Positions 30,038 through 40,809 of a DNA stretch of 64,000 bases are shown here, in pieces. The position numbers and the translations under genes are program-made. Position 1 is the stretch's first letter. Each line of letters opens with the position of its first letter. Below the pieces are notes generated by a model, which did not search any database, had not been told where the DNA came from, and saw only the letters and a list, made by a program, of their open reading frames with translations. Source of the DNA: Desemzia sp. RIT 804 (GTDB lineage: Bacteria > Bacillota > Bacilli > Lactobacillales > Carnobacteriaceae); contig NZ_JAFEMV010000002.1 in NCBI RefSeq assembly GCF_016892605.1, positions 310,001 through 374,000 on the forward strand, in the 5' to 3' direction.

Positions 30038-31990
<1,953 letters not shown>

Positions 31991-32039
31991 TTAATTTTCC
32001 TTCTTTCTATTTTGTTTTCATTCCTATTTAACTTTTTAG

Positions 32040-32139
32040 AAAAATAAAAACCTAAGCAAATAGCAAACTAAGAGCGCAATTCTAACTTACTCTTACTTAC
32101 TATCTCCTTAGGTTTTGCCTGATTGAACAGTAACAATCC
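32040..32139 (-). promoter_or_regulatory. RAT antiterminator and overlapping terminator before bglP
   Basis: The minus strand carries GGATTGTTACTGTTC...GGCAAAACC (RAT, 32111-32139). It overlaps the stem AAAACCTAAG / CTTAGGTTTT (32047-32116), which is followed by TATTTTT. RAT folding and the terminator are mutually exclusive, as in the licT/bglG systems. Confidence 0.92.
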
Positions 32140-32162
32140 TTTAAGAACAGATCTATATTTAA

Positions 32163-33002
32163 TTATATATGATTTACTACTCGGTGAATGTGAATGGTTA
32201 AGTAGATTTTTTCATCTGGAGAGACTTTGAACTGATAACTTTCTTCGATATAAATGGACACTTTTTCCGTGCATTTTAATGCATCCGGATAATTAGCTTT
32301 AATTTGTTCAAGTAAAAAGGTATCTTGAGAAGTCTGGTAGTTTTCTTTGGAGACCACTCGTTGGCTGAAGTACTGCAAATGAGTTAAAAAACGATTATAA
32401 GAAATAGATTCTTCATCGAAAACGATTCCAAAGTGCAACCGTACAATGTTTAAAATATCCTGTACTATTCGCGTTACTCTAATTGTTTCTTCAATCAGTT
32501 GACCTTCTTTTTGAGCATTTACAAAATGCAACGCAATAGAAGCTGCCTCATCTGTATCTAGAATCGTTCCAGTATATCTTTCAATAATGGCTAAACTTTC
32601 TTTTCCTAATTCATATTCTCTACGATAAAATTTTCTAACTTCCCAAGCTAAAGGATTTTTTAAACTTATCCCCTCAGCTGTTCTTTGAATGGCGTAATGA
32701 ATATGATCTGCTAATGTCAAGTAGACATTTGAATCGAAGGTCTGTTGCAAATCTTGTTCAGCTCTTACAATAATTGCGAAAACAGCATCTGATTCTTCAA
32801 CAGGAAGTGTCTGATAGACAGCTTTTAAATGTTCCGCTGGTTCATCTTCCTGGATAACAAATTTCTTTTCAATAAATTCTTCTTCAATCTCATCTCCCGT
32901 TTTCTTTTGAACGCCGATTCCTTTACCCATGACGATCATTTCGGTTTGTTCATTTGTTGCTGCAAGCACAACGTTATTGTTAAATACTTTTTCAACTCGC
33001 AT
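32163..33002 (-). CDS. licT: BglG/LicT-family transcriptional antiterminator
   Basis: A 279-residue protein. The first about 60 residues are the RNA-binding CAT domain (MRVEKVFNNNVVLA, MGKGIGVQKKTGDEIEE). Two PRD domains follow, with conserved His in YLTLADHIHYAI, ALHFVNAQ and IYLTIHIHRV for PTS phosphorylation. Bound to RAT RNA it prevents termination when beta-glucosides are present. The start is ATG 33002 (the usual MRxEKV start) rather than an upstream in-frame codon; a GGGGGG-rich ribosome site precedes it. Its own leader carries a second RAT site, giving autocontrol. Confidence 0.93.
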   Translation of the reverse strand: MRVEKVFNNNVVLAATNEQTEMIVMGKGIGVQKKTGDEIEEEFIEKKFVIQEDEPAEHLKAVYQTLPVEESDAVFAIIVRAEQDLQQTFDSNVYLTLADHIHYAIQRTAEGISLKNPLAWEVRKFYRREYELGKESLAIIERYTGTILDTDEAASIALHFVNAQKEGQLIEETIRVTRIVQDILNIVRLHFGIVFDEESISYNRFLTHLQYFSQRVVSKENYQTSQDTFLLEQIKANYPDALKCTEKVSIYIEESYQFKVSPDEKIYLTIHIHRVVNHI

Positions 33003-33027
33003 GCAGTGAACATTCCCCCCTTCCAAA

Positions 33028-33112
33028 TAAAAAAACCTAAACTGATACCAAATGACAAAACATTATCATTTCGTAGCAATTTAGGTTTTGCCTGCACAAC
33101 CAGTAACAATCC
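33028..33112 (-). promoter_or_regulatory. RAT antiterminator and overlapping terminator before licT
   Basis: Minus-strand RAT GGATTGTTACTGGTT...GGCAAAACC (33084-33112) overlaps the terminator stem AAAACCTAAA / TTTAGGTTTT (33032-33089), which is followed by TTATTTGG. Nearly identical in plan to the site before bglP. Confidence 0.92.
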
Positions 33113-33120
33113 TTAATTGA

Positions 33121-33149
33121 ATATTAGCACAAGATTTCCAGTCATGCAA
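33121..33149 (-). promoter_or_regulatory. Promoter of the licT-bgl operon
   Basis: TTGCAT (33144-33149), 17-base spacer, TAATAT (33121-33126) on the minus strand, ending 9 bases before the RAT site. AGAAAGGGCTTGCA across the -35 resembles a CcpA cre site (8 of 10 defined positions), suggesting carbon repression. Confidence 0.65.
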
Positions 33150-33179
33150 GCCCTTTCTTTATTTTTTATTTTTTAAAAT

Positions 33180-33560
33180 TTATACTGTTATTTCCAACCA
33201 GTTTCCTTCAGGATCTTCGATCACACTTTCGTAATAGCCATCGCCTGTTGTGCGCGGCTGTCCTTGGCAATGGTACCCATCTTGAATCAATTGTTCCGTC
33301 AGTTGATCTACTTTTTCTTTACTGCCTACTGAAATCGCCAAATGTGCCCATCCTAACATTGCTGGTGCATGAGCTTCTGTGACATCTGTGCGTGTCATTA
33401 ATTCCAATCGAGCACCTTCTGCGAATGTTAGAAAGTAAGACTTAAATCCTTTATTAGGATTGTGGTAGACACCATTTGAAGTGGCTTCAAAATAGTTGCA
33501 GTAGAAATCTTTTGTAGCTTCCAGATCTTTTACCCATAGTGCGATGTGTTCGATATGCAT
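33180..33560 (-). CDS. VOC (glyoxalase/bleomycin-resistance fold) family protein
   Basis: A 126-residue one-domain VOC protein: MHIEHIALWVKDLEATKDFY at the start and ESVIEDPEGNWLEITV at the end, where the metal-ligand His/Glu positions (HIAL, LELM, HLAI, LEITV) are present. The pattern resembles lactoylglutathione-lyase-like proteins of Firmicutes. The substrate is unknown; a dioxygenase or isomerase role is possible. Confidence 0.82.
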   Translation of the reverse strand: MHIEHIALWVKDLEATKDFYCNYFEATSNGVYHNPNKGFKSYFLTFAEGARLELMTRTDVTEAHAPAMLGWAHLAISVGSKEKVDQLTEQLIQDGYHCQGQPRTTGDGYYESVIEDPEGNWLEITV

Positions 33561-33827
33561 TTTGTTCTCTCCTGTTCATGTCTTCATATTTTCACTAAAT
33601 GTTGTTATTATTATAATCAGCGTAACCGTTACCAATAGTATAAAGAAAATATGCCTTATTGTCACTCATCTTCCTGCCAATTAATTAGGAACATAAAACA
33701 TCATGATAAAAAAATATACAATTGATTTTGATGTCGGAAGTTTATTGTTAGTTTAGTGATTATGCTTCCTTCATTTCACCATTGTCTTTTATTAAACGTA
33801 AAAATCACACAAAAGTTCAATCCCATA

Positions 33828-34496
33828 TTAAAAATTCCAATGCGAGAACACTATTTCTTCAGGTAAGACCTGACTTTCTGGAATAGGTTCATAAATTACA
33901 TCTTGGCTATTTTCATTGACGAGTATCGTATTGAACATCGTTTTTAACTCTTTATTGAAGCCGATGGTTTGATAATCAGCATCTGCTAATGAGAAGTGAC
34001 TCCCGATAATTTGAGCGTAGGGAGTTGATTTGGTAAAGGTGATCTTTTTAGCGGTTTTGAAAAATTGCCCGTTGTAATCAAAATAGTGAAAGTGCCCTTT
34101 CTTCCCTAAATACTGCAATTCCTCTACTACCAACTTTTCTTCATACATGCTTAAGTTGCGCAGACTTTCAATATCATGCAGCTGCGCATATATCCGATTC
34201 TCTCTGCTCGAATAATAAGAAGGAAATCCAAATATAATTCGGCGGTCACGAATCAATGGATTGATCAAACTGTATTCCTCCAAATAGGCCGAATACTGAT
34301 CATGTTTTTCAATCACATAGATTCCAGATACTGCTGCTCCAATAATAAAAAGAAGGATAAGGTATTTAGCTCTTTTCCATCTCGCATAAGACAGCACAAA
34401 AACAAGGACTAAAAAAACACTTAAACCTACTATTAATACTATTGGCAAGAAGACATTGTAAAAATTTTCAGCTGCGATCCAAGTGGTAAATGACAC
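33828..34496 (-). CDS. Membrane-anchored protein of unknown function
   Basis: A 222-residue protein with two hydrophobic segments (about 13-37 and 45-62) separated by a short basic loop. A soluble, mostly polar domain of about 155 residues follows, probably outside the cell, ending PLPEEIVFSHWNF-like. I do not recognise the family. It has no close operon partner: the next genes lie 267 bases downstream and 278 bases upstream. The 33561-33827 gap shows nothing identifiable. Confidence 0.65.
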   Translation of the reverse strand: MSFTTWIAAENFYNVFLPIVLIVGLSVFLVLVFVLSYARWKRAKYLILLFIIGAAVSGIYVIEKHDQYSAYLEEYSLINPLIRDRRIIFGFPSYYSSRENRIYAQLHDIESLRNLSMYEEKLVVEELQYLGKKGHFHYFDYNGQFFKTAKKITFTKSTPYAQIIGSHFSLADADYQTIGFNKELKTMFNTILVNENSQDVIYEPIPESQVLPEEIVFSHWNF

Positions 34497-34706
34497 GTTA
34501 TCACTCCTCTATTTATTGGAATTTCCTTGATGCTTTTTGAAAAATTAGAGTAAGTCAGGTCTGTTAGACTTGTTGCTTCTTTAAGGAGATAAATGAACGA
34601 GTTTCTGTTACTTTAATCATACACTATTTCATGAAATTTAGGATAATATATGTCATGTAATGAACAAAGAGACTGAAAATCCGTATAAATTGAACCGATC
34701 TCAATC

Positions 34707-34752
34707 AAAAAAACGTATGTGTATTATTTCCAATACGCATACGTTTTTTATT
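34707..34752 (-). terminator. Terminator of the ABC-F gene
   Basis: Hairpin ACGTATGTGTATT / AATACGCATACGT (34713-34744) with A and T runs on both sides; it lies 22 bases after the stop. Confidence 0.82.
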
Positions 34753-34773
34753 TAGAATGAGGATCTTCTACTA

Positions 34774-36309
34774 CTAAATCTCTACCCTCGCAAATCCATC
34801 TTTCTTCAATTCATACACTTGATCACAGACTTCCTCTAAGAACATCCGATCATGTGAGATGGTAAGGATAGATCCTTCGAAATGTTTAAATAATTTTCTC
34901 AGTTCTGGTTGAGAAAGTGGTGAAAAGTTACGTGTTGGCTCATCTAATAGCAGTACATTTTGTCCGGATAAATCAATTTTCAGCAATAATAATTTAGCTT
35001 GTTGCCCACCCGATAATGAACGAATTGGATGGTTCATTTCATCAGGTGTAAAGCGCATACTGCCAAGATAAGTCATAACTTGAGTGCGTTCTTCGCTATC
35101 ACCAGTTTCGCTAAGAAACTCAACAGGAGTCTCATCCATATTGAGATAATCTGCATAATTCTGCGGCATATATCCAGCAGCAATATCTGTACGCTGACTA
35201 AGTTCTGTCCACAGCTGCTTCAACAAAGTGCTTTTACCAACTCCATTTTGTCCAATAATCCCGATTTTTTGTGGGGATTTCACGAGCAAATTCAGTGAAT
35301 CAGCTAAGACTTTCTCGCCTAACTTTACACTTTCATCTTCCAAATGAAGAATGGTTTTATTTGCTGGGAGTGGCTTCGTATTTGAGAACTTCACTAAAAT
35401 AGCGTCCTCTTTGATCGGAATATCTTCAAAATTTTCTTTCTCACGGTCAAAGCGTTTCCCCATTGATTTTACTACGTGCATTTTCTTTTTCAGCAAACGT
35501 CCTCCCGCTGGATCTTGGCGAGAAATAGTCGCTTGATCATGATGTACACTACTTTCAATTTGCCGGTATTTTTCCATTTGCTTTTGGTGCTCTTCGCGTT
35601 GTTTACTGGCGACTTGCGATTGGTGTTCAAAACGCGATTCCTTTTGTTCAATATATTCTTTATAAGACAAATTGGAGACCGTTGCTACCGGAATCGTCTT
35701 GTGCTGTAATAATTCAAGTTGGATAACCTTAGTCGCTGTTGCAGCGAGCAATGACTCATCGTGCGAAATAAAGACAACGGTTAACGGAGTAGATTTGATA
35801 AAATGCTCCAACCATTGCACAGTGTCTAGATCCAAATCGTTCGATGGCTCATCCAATAAGAGCAGATCTGGGTCTGTTGCGAGCGCTTTCAACAGCTGAA
35901 CTTTGATTTTTTCGCCACCTGATAAACTATTTAGTTTTTGAGTACTCGTTAATCGATCTGCATCAAATCCAAGCTGTCCGACTAATTGATAGAGCATTTG
36001 ATAATCTATGTCCATAACATCTGCTTGTCCGAAAAAATATTCATCAATGGTCATATCTTCAAATTTTTGCGGCAAAGATTGAGGCAAATAAACGGTACGG
36101 CTGAATTGATTCATCAACTCTCCTTCTGCTTGGATATAGGAATCAATGCTTGTGTCTCTCAGCATCCACTTTAATAATGTAGATTTCCCATTTCCTTCCT
36201 CGCCAATGATTGCTACTTTTTCTCCAGGATTAACTGTAAAGCTCAAATTCTCAACGATTTTTTTCAAGTCTTTTAAATGGTGCAGCGTTAAATTCTTCAC
36301 CTGTAACAT
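34774..36309 (-). CDS. ABC-F family ATPase, probable ribosome-protection type
   Basis: A 511-residue protein with two ATPase domains and no membrane segment. Domain 1 has GEEGNGKST, LSGGEKIK and LLLDEPSNDLD. A charged linker follows (about 210-290). Domain 2 has GQNGVGKST, LSGGQQAK and the variant Walker B LLLDEPTRNFSPLS. The variant and the size match the Vga/Lsa/Lmo0919 branch, which dislodges lincosamides, streptogramin A and pleuromutilins from ribosomes. The resistance role is inferred. The leader carries a terminator just before the start, a hallmark of antibiotic-induced members. GGGGGA precedes ATG 36309. Confidence 0.85.
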   Translation of the reverse strand: MLQVKNLTLHHLKDLKKIVENLSFTVNPGEKVAIIGEEGNGKSTLLKWMLRDTSIDSYIQAEGELMNQFSRTVYLPQSLPQKFEDMTIDEYFFGQADVMDIDYQMLYQLVGQLGFDADRLTSTQKLNSLSGGEKIKVQLLKALATDPDLLLLDEPSNDLDLDTVQWLEHFIKSTPLTVVFISHDESLLAATATKVIQLELLQHKTIPVATVSNLSYKEYIEQKESRFEHQSQVASKQREEHQKQMEKYRQIESSVHHDQATISRQDPAGGRLLKKKMHVVKSMGKRFDREKENFEDIPIKEDAILVKFSNTKPLPANKTILHLEDESVKLGEKVLADSLNLLVKSPQKIGIIGQNGVGKSTLLKQLWTELSQRTDIAAGYMPQNYADYLNMDETPVEFLSETGDSEERTQVMTYLGSMRFTPDEMNHPIRSLSGGQQAKLLLLKIDLSGQNVLLLDEPTRNFSPLSQPELRKLFKHFEGSILTISHDRMFLEEVCDQVYELKKDGFARVEI

Positions 36310-36331
36310 ACTAATTCCCCCTACCTAATAA

Positions 36332-36367
36332 TAAAAACGACCGTCAGCAAGTTTCTGCAGACGGTCT
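36332..36367 (-). terminator. Leader attenuator before the ABC-F gene
   Basis: Minus-strand hairpin GACCGTC / GACGGTC (36339-36366) followed by GTTTTTATT, only 22 bases before the ABC-F start and well after the promoter at 36566-36594. A second hairpin (36472-36501, GAAACctGCT... / AGCagaatcTGTTTC) lies further up the leader and could be the alternative fold. Confidence 0.7.
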
Positions 36368-36565
36368 GTCAGTTTCAATTAAACAGGTAGAATAAGGATG
36401 CCTCTCTAGTGAGAACACCATTTCCGATTCAAAAGTTGTTTAAATGATTTATCTAAAAAAACCGTTGCAAAGAAACCTGCTTTTTCAGCAGAATCTGTTT
36501 CTTCTTCAATTACGATTTGTTTAGATAGTGTACATTTAGGCACAACCTTTCGATTTATTGTATTC

Positions 36566-36594
36566 ATTATAGCAAGAATAATGAATTTATACAA
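36566..36594 (-). promoter_or_regulatory. Promoter of the ABC-F gene
   Basis: TTGTAT (36589-36594), 17-base spacer, perfect TATAAT (36566-36571) on the minus strand. This gives a leader of about 250 bases. A four-codon frame (MYTI) at 36521-36535 could be a leader peptide but its ribosome site is weak. Confidence 0.75.
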
Positions 36595-36654
36595 AAAATA
36601 AGATAATCAAATCTTATATTATTTTTATACTTTCATTTGTTCTACATTCCTAAA

Positions 36655-38241
36655 CTAAAGTTTTGCAGCTGGTTTGAAAGAACCCATTCCAATGAGTTTA
36701 TTTTTTAACACTTGGTTTATTCTTTCATTATTTACTTTAGGAAAGATTTCTTTTAATAATTCTAGAGTTTTTCGTGCACCCTGATCCATCGAATGCGCTC
36801 CTGATATTAAGAGAATATCCTCTTCATTCAACTGTTCAACACCAAATCGCAATGCATCATCAAGTTCATTGAAAAACGCAACCTCGATTTTATTTTGTTT
36901 CATCACTTTCAAAAAAGCGGATAATTCTTCTTCTGTGACTTCATCCTTTTTGTCTACATGAAATGACGCTGTCGTCAGTATAATCTCAGCAACGTTCATT
37001 CGATGGAAGCATGCTATTAAAGTCTCTGCAATTTCTGTGCTGTGCTCAGGCCCATTACTTCCTCTAAGTGCATGCACAATGTGCAGCTTATTGTACTTTA
37101 AATGACTGATCGTTTCCATGCATGAATCAATGTTGTTTTGATTCAATAACAAGTCGTCTATCACTTTAAATTCTTTATCATAAAGTATCTGAAATCGTCT
37201 CTCTACTCCTCGGAAATTTTTAATTCCTTGCTGGACATACTCAATCGGTATATCATTGATCAATCCCACAACTAGAGCTGTGAGTGCATTATATATAGAA
37301 TGACGGCCCGGAACCGACATCTCTAAACCGAAACTGGTTGTCTCAACTCTTTTTCCATTTAGCGTGTCAAAAGATTTTTGAATAGTTACTGTAAAGGATG
37401 GTATCCCCTCCGAAAAGCGAATATTTGAGACGGTGATCGTACCAGACTTATTTTCGATTCCGAAAGTAACGACTTGAGCTTCTGTCTCGTTTTCCAAAGG
37501 GATAAGCAGCGGTTCATCAATATTCAAAACAGCTGTACTTTTTTTAGAAGCATTCCTTATCAATGAGGCTTTAGCATCAAAGTAAGCATCAAATGATTCA
37601 TGCAGCCTGATATGTTCTGGGCTGATATTCATGAAAGCCACAACATCAAAGTCAGTATTATACACGCGTTTAAGTTCCAACGCTGAGGAAGAGACTTCCA
37701 AGGAGACATGTGTGATTTCACGATCTCTCATCCTTGCAAAATACTGTTGCAAGTCATAAGACTCCGGAGTAGTTAAGCGACTCATTTCGATTTCTTGATT
37801 GTATTTAACTAGAATAGTTCCTATTAAACCAGATTTTAATTGATAAGCTTTGAAGATTTCTTCTGTCATGTATGCAATCGTTGTCTTCCCGTTAGTAGCA
37901 GTTACTCCGAATAAACTCATTGACTTAGAAGGGTGATCAAAAAAATTACTCGATAAAATAGCCAAAGCTTCACGACTGTCAGAGACTTTAATTTGAAGAA
38001 CATCTAGATCTTCAACAAATTGTTCGACGATGATAACCGTTGCACCTTGACTTACAGCATGTTTTGCATAATTATGTCCATCTGTTTGATAACCTTTAAT
38101 ACAGACAAATAAAGTATCCGCATCTACTTCTTTTGTGTGATAAGCAATTTTTTTGATATCGATTTCATTTAATTCTGTTTTAAGCTGCTTAGGACAGCTA
38201 GAGTCGATCTTTACCGATTTCAATAAGTCAGTTAGTTTCAT
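36655..38241 (-). CDS. Divergent MurE-like Mur ligase
   Basis: A 528-residue three-domain Mur ligase fold. The N-terminal domain has AYHTKEVDADTLFVCIKG. The ATP-binding domain has the P-loop GVTATNGKTTIAYM, TTPESYDLQQYF and LEVSSSALELKR, all MurE-like. The C-terminal domain is unusual. Where MurE has GxGGDRDxGKR it reads ALRGSNGPEHS, and the amino-acid specificity motif DNPR is absent (LTTASFHVDKKDE). It therefore probably ligates something other than Lys or diaminopimelate, or acts on a different acceptor. ATG 38241 is chosen for its GGAGGAG site. Upstream 38242-38600 shows no gene. Confidence 0.8.
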   Translation of the reverse strand: MKLTDLLKSVKIDSSCPKQLKTELNEIDIKKIAYHTKEVDADTLFVCIKGYQTDGHNYAKHAVSQGATVIIVEQFVEDLDVLQIKVSDSREALAILSSNFFDHPSKSMSLFGVTATNGKTTIAYMTEEIFKAYQLKSGLIGTILVKYNQEIEMSRLTTPESYDLQQYFARMRDREITHVSLEVSSSALELKRVYNTDFDVVAFMNISPEHIRLHESFDAYFDAKASLIRNASKKSTAVLNIDEPLLIPLENETEAQVVTFGIENKSGTITVSNIRFSEGIPSFTVTIQKSFDTLNGKRVETTSFGLEMSVPGRHSIYNALTALVVGLINDIPIEYVQQGIKNFRGVERRFQILYDKEFKVIDDLLLNQNNIDSCMETISHLKYNKLHIVHALRGSNGPEHSTEIAETLIACFHRMNVAEIILTTASFHVDKKDEVTEEELSAFLKVMKQNKIEVAFFNELDDALRFGVEQLNEEDILLISGAHSMDQGARKTLELLKEIFPKVNNERINQVLKNKLIGMGSFKPAAKL

Positions 38242-38600
38242 AATGATCGTGACTCCTCCAGTTATCATGTACATAATCTGATAAATCAATTTTTCAGCAG
38301 ATTACTTCTATTAGTACCATTTAGTGTACAATTTTATCTGTTTTATGTCATCTCATTTGCACTCTGAAAATAACTTTCTGATCCATCTATTATACTTTTT
38401 GGAGATACTTCTAGTAATTTTTAAAATAACACAAACCTTAAAATTTCAACTTTTAAAAATTGATACTTGAGATTAGATATTTTCATGTATCCTGAACTTG
38501 AAAAAGTCCTGCAGAAATATCTTTGTAGGGTTACTTACTTATATATTGACTACTTTTGGTAGAATGATTGATAGAGAGAGCTAAAATAAGGAAGAAAACA

Positions 38601-39012
38601 ATGAATATAAAAGAATCTTTATATAAGCAGCTACGCAGTTAATAGAGAAAAGATATCCTAAATAAGCTGGGGTAGCACTGTTGCTATGTACACGAAAAAC
38701 AGTCAACTAGTAACAAAGGTGTCTCCAGATGTTGTTACTACTTCAATTGAGTTATGTATATGAACTGGTTCAATCCTAATACTAGAACCAAATAAATTAA
38801 ATACTTCTATTACGCATAGCATATGTGTTGTTAGAGATGATGAAAATGCCCCTTTTAAAATACTAACGCCCTGTGGAACATGCCAAGAACGTTTAGTTAA
38901 TTGGGGATCAAATGTAAAAATGGCCGTTAATACAAAAAATAATGATTTACTATTTAAAACACTAAAGAAACTGTACCCTTATCATTGGTTAGAAACGTAT
39001 AGCGATAAATAA
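38601..39012 (+). pseudogene. Cytidine/blasticidin-S deaminase-like pseudogene
   Basis: ATG at 38601 begins MNIKESLYKQ and then breaks. Reading across frames recovers ATQLIEKRYPK, an in-frame TAA, GVALLLC, MYTKNSQLVTKVSPDVVTTS, ELC followed by TGA, and then an open stretch to TAA at 39010-39012. That last part contains the zinc-site motif TPCGTCQERLVNWG. The upstream ELC and the PCxxC pair are the deaminase zinc ligands. At least two stops and two frameshifts make it inactive. Confidence 0.7.
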
Positions 39013-39204
39013 ACTTACTTATTTACAGGAGATTAGTTGAAATCACGTATTTTGGTTTACTTTTTTTGCAGAATGGATTCCTAATTCAGCCGGAGTATTT
39101 TTTTGAGTTCAACTGTCTGTTTGGTATACTGAATCTGGAATATGTACTATTGTTTGAAAAAATAGGTATTAAAATAGAAAATACATAGAGAAGAGTTGGT
39201 TGGT

Positions 39205-39996
39205 ATGGATAAAAAAACAAGCAAACAATTGCTGAAGAAAGGGAAAAACTTCAAAAAATGGTCAGAAGGGATATTCGTTAACCCTTTTTACTGTGTTGTT
39301 AATGAAACGCCATATTATCTAATTGGCTACACCAAAGGAAAAAATAATGAGTCAGTTGCCTCTGCCTTTTTCACGCTGGGAGAAGAAGTAAAAGAAGATG
39401 CATTAGCTGCACATCCTCCTTTAGCCTTATTTTCTGATTTGAGTGCAAATATCTTTAATTTCGGTTCTGTCCGTGCTGCAGTGAGTCCACTGTATTACAC
39501 GAAGCCATTATCAATTCCGGTTAATACGGCCAATCCGGAAGTAAATACAGGACTGAATGCATTTGCCAAATTATCAAAATTGCAAGTGGAGTTCAATGAC
39601 ATGTTCAGAAAATACATGGATTATTACGACAATGATGTATTGGTTAGAGGACAGATCACAGAGGAAGACATCAAGAAAACCGAAGCAACTGTGATTCAAA
39701 TGAATTTGATACAAAATGAAGTTGGGACAACGATAGTCAACCAGAATCAGGATATAGAAGTTTATGTAAAGTATTTGAAAGAACAACCGGGCTGGCAAAG
39801 CTTAGACCATGATACGAAAACATTTTTGCAAGAAATCACTAAAAATAGAAGTAAAATAAGAAAAGATGTAGCAGATTTGAATATAATCCCGGATCCTGAT
39901 CCAGAAGAGATGTTCCGGATAAACTACGATAAAATGATTCAAAAGAATAAACGGGCTATGGAAAGCCAGAAAAAAAATATCCGTTACCCTAAATAA
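39205..39996 (+). CDS. Hypothetical soluble protein
   Basis: A 263-residue protein starting MDKKTSKQLLKKGKNFKKW. The first half has hydrophobic beta-type stretches (FYCVVNETPYYLIGYTKG, SAFFTLGE). The second half is charged and helical (about 120-260), ending KNIRYPK. No signal peptide or membrane helix is evident. I do not recognise the family. ATG 39205 is preferred to TTG 39196 because GAGAAGAG lies 9 bases upstream of it. No operon partner. Confidence 0.6.
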   Translation: MDKKTSKQLLKKGKNFKKWSEGIFVNPFYCVVNETPYYLIGYTKGKNNESVASAFFTLGEEVKEDALAAHPPLALFSDLSANIFNFGSVRAAVSPLYYTKPLSIPVNTANPEVNTGLNAFAKLSKLQVEFNDMFRKYMDYYDNDVLVRGQITEEDIKKTEATVIQMNLIQNEVGTTIVNQNQDIEVYVKYLKEQPGWQSLDHDTKTFLQEITKNRSKIRKDVADLNIIPDPDPEEMFRINYDKMIQKNKRAMESQKKNIRYPK

Positions 39997-40212
39997 AAAA
40001 TTCAGGAAAAAATCCAAAACATACATAATTATGAAACCCAATAGATGAAACCTGTACCTTATTTGTTATTGTTATTTACTCAAAAGTAGTTGGGAAATAT
40101 ATATTAAAGAAAATTTGAATATTTTTTGTAGCTTGATTTCTTTCTACTTTTAAAAAAATAGCTGTGTTAAACTTATATCATAGTAAGCTTACTTCTAGGG
40201 GGATGATCAGAA

Positions 40213-40617
40213 ATGTCAGAAAAAACACTTGTATTGCTCAAACCAGATGCGGTAGAACGAAATCTCATCGGGAGTATTTTAGTGGAATATGAAAGAAATG
40301 GTTTAAAAGTTGTTGATATGAAATTAATGAAAGCCTCTACAAATTTAGCAGAAAAACATTATGCAGAACATACTGGAAAACCATTTTTTGATCGCTTGGT
40401 TGCTTACCTTACAAGGAGCCCATTAGTTGCCTTAGTGTTAGAAGGTGAAAATGCCATCAGTCGAGTACGATCATTGAATGGAAAAACTGATCCAGAAAAT
40501 TCACCAGATAATACGATTCGTGCTCTTTATGGACTAAGTATGTCTGAAAATACTGTTCATGCCTCTGATTCGAAAGAAAGTTCTGATAGGGAAAGAGCTA
40601 TTTGGTTCGGCAAATAA
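40213..40617 (+). CDS. ndk: Nucleoside diphosphate kinase
   Basis: A 134-residue NDK: EKTLVLLKPDAVERNLIG at the start, HYAEHTGKPFF (about 50-60) and the phospho-His116 motif SENTVHASDS. The usual HGSDS reads HASDS here, and RGDFG reads RALYG; the catalytic His, Lys and Arg positions remain. It balances NTP and dNTP pools by phosphate exchange. AGGGGGATGATCAGAA precedes the start. It is followed by its own terminator. Confidence 0.9.
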   Translation: MSEKTLVLLKPDAVERNLIGSILVEYERNGLKVVDMKLMKASTNLAEKHYAEHTGKPFFDRLVAYLTRSPLVALVLEGENAISRVRSLNGKTDPENSPDNTIRALYGLSMSENTVHASDSKESSDRERAIWFGK

Positions 40618-40636
40618 ATTACTTTCCATTCAAAAA

Positions 40637-40670
40637 GGTTCGCTAAAATCAAACTTTAGCGAATCTTTTT
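40637..40670 (+). terminator. Terminator of ndk
   Basis: Perfect 9-bp stem TTCGCTAAA / TTTAGCGAA (40639-40663) followed by TCTTTTTAGG. Confidence 0.85.
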
Positions 40671-40809
40671 AGGATCTTCCTTAATTAGTAAAACTGAGCA
40701 AAGAGCAGGTTAAAAAGTATTTCATTTGAAAAAATAAATTGTTCCAGGTACAAATAATTAAAACTCAGAACAAAGTAAATCCATTAAAACTTGAAAAGGA
40801 TATGACACG

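Noticed and set aside
36406-36594. 62-codon frame in the ABC-F leader as a protein gene
   Set aside because: Its first codons overlap the -35/-10 promoter elements, so the start would lie at or before the transcription start, and there is no ribosome site for the internal GTG.
39574-40041. Minus-strand frames opposite the 39205 gene
   Set aside because: Antisense shadows; the plus-strand frame has better start context and protein-like composition.
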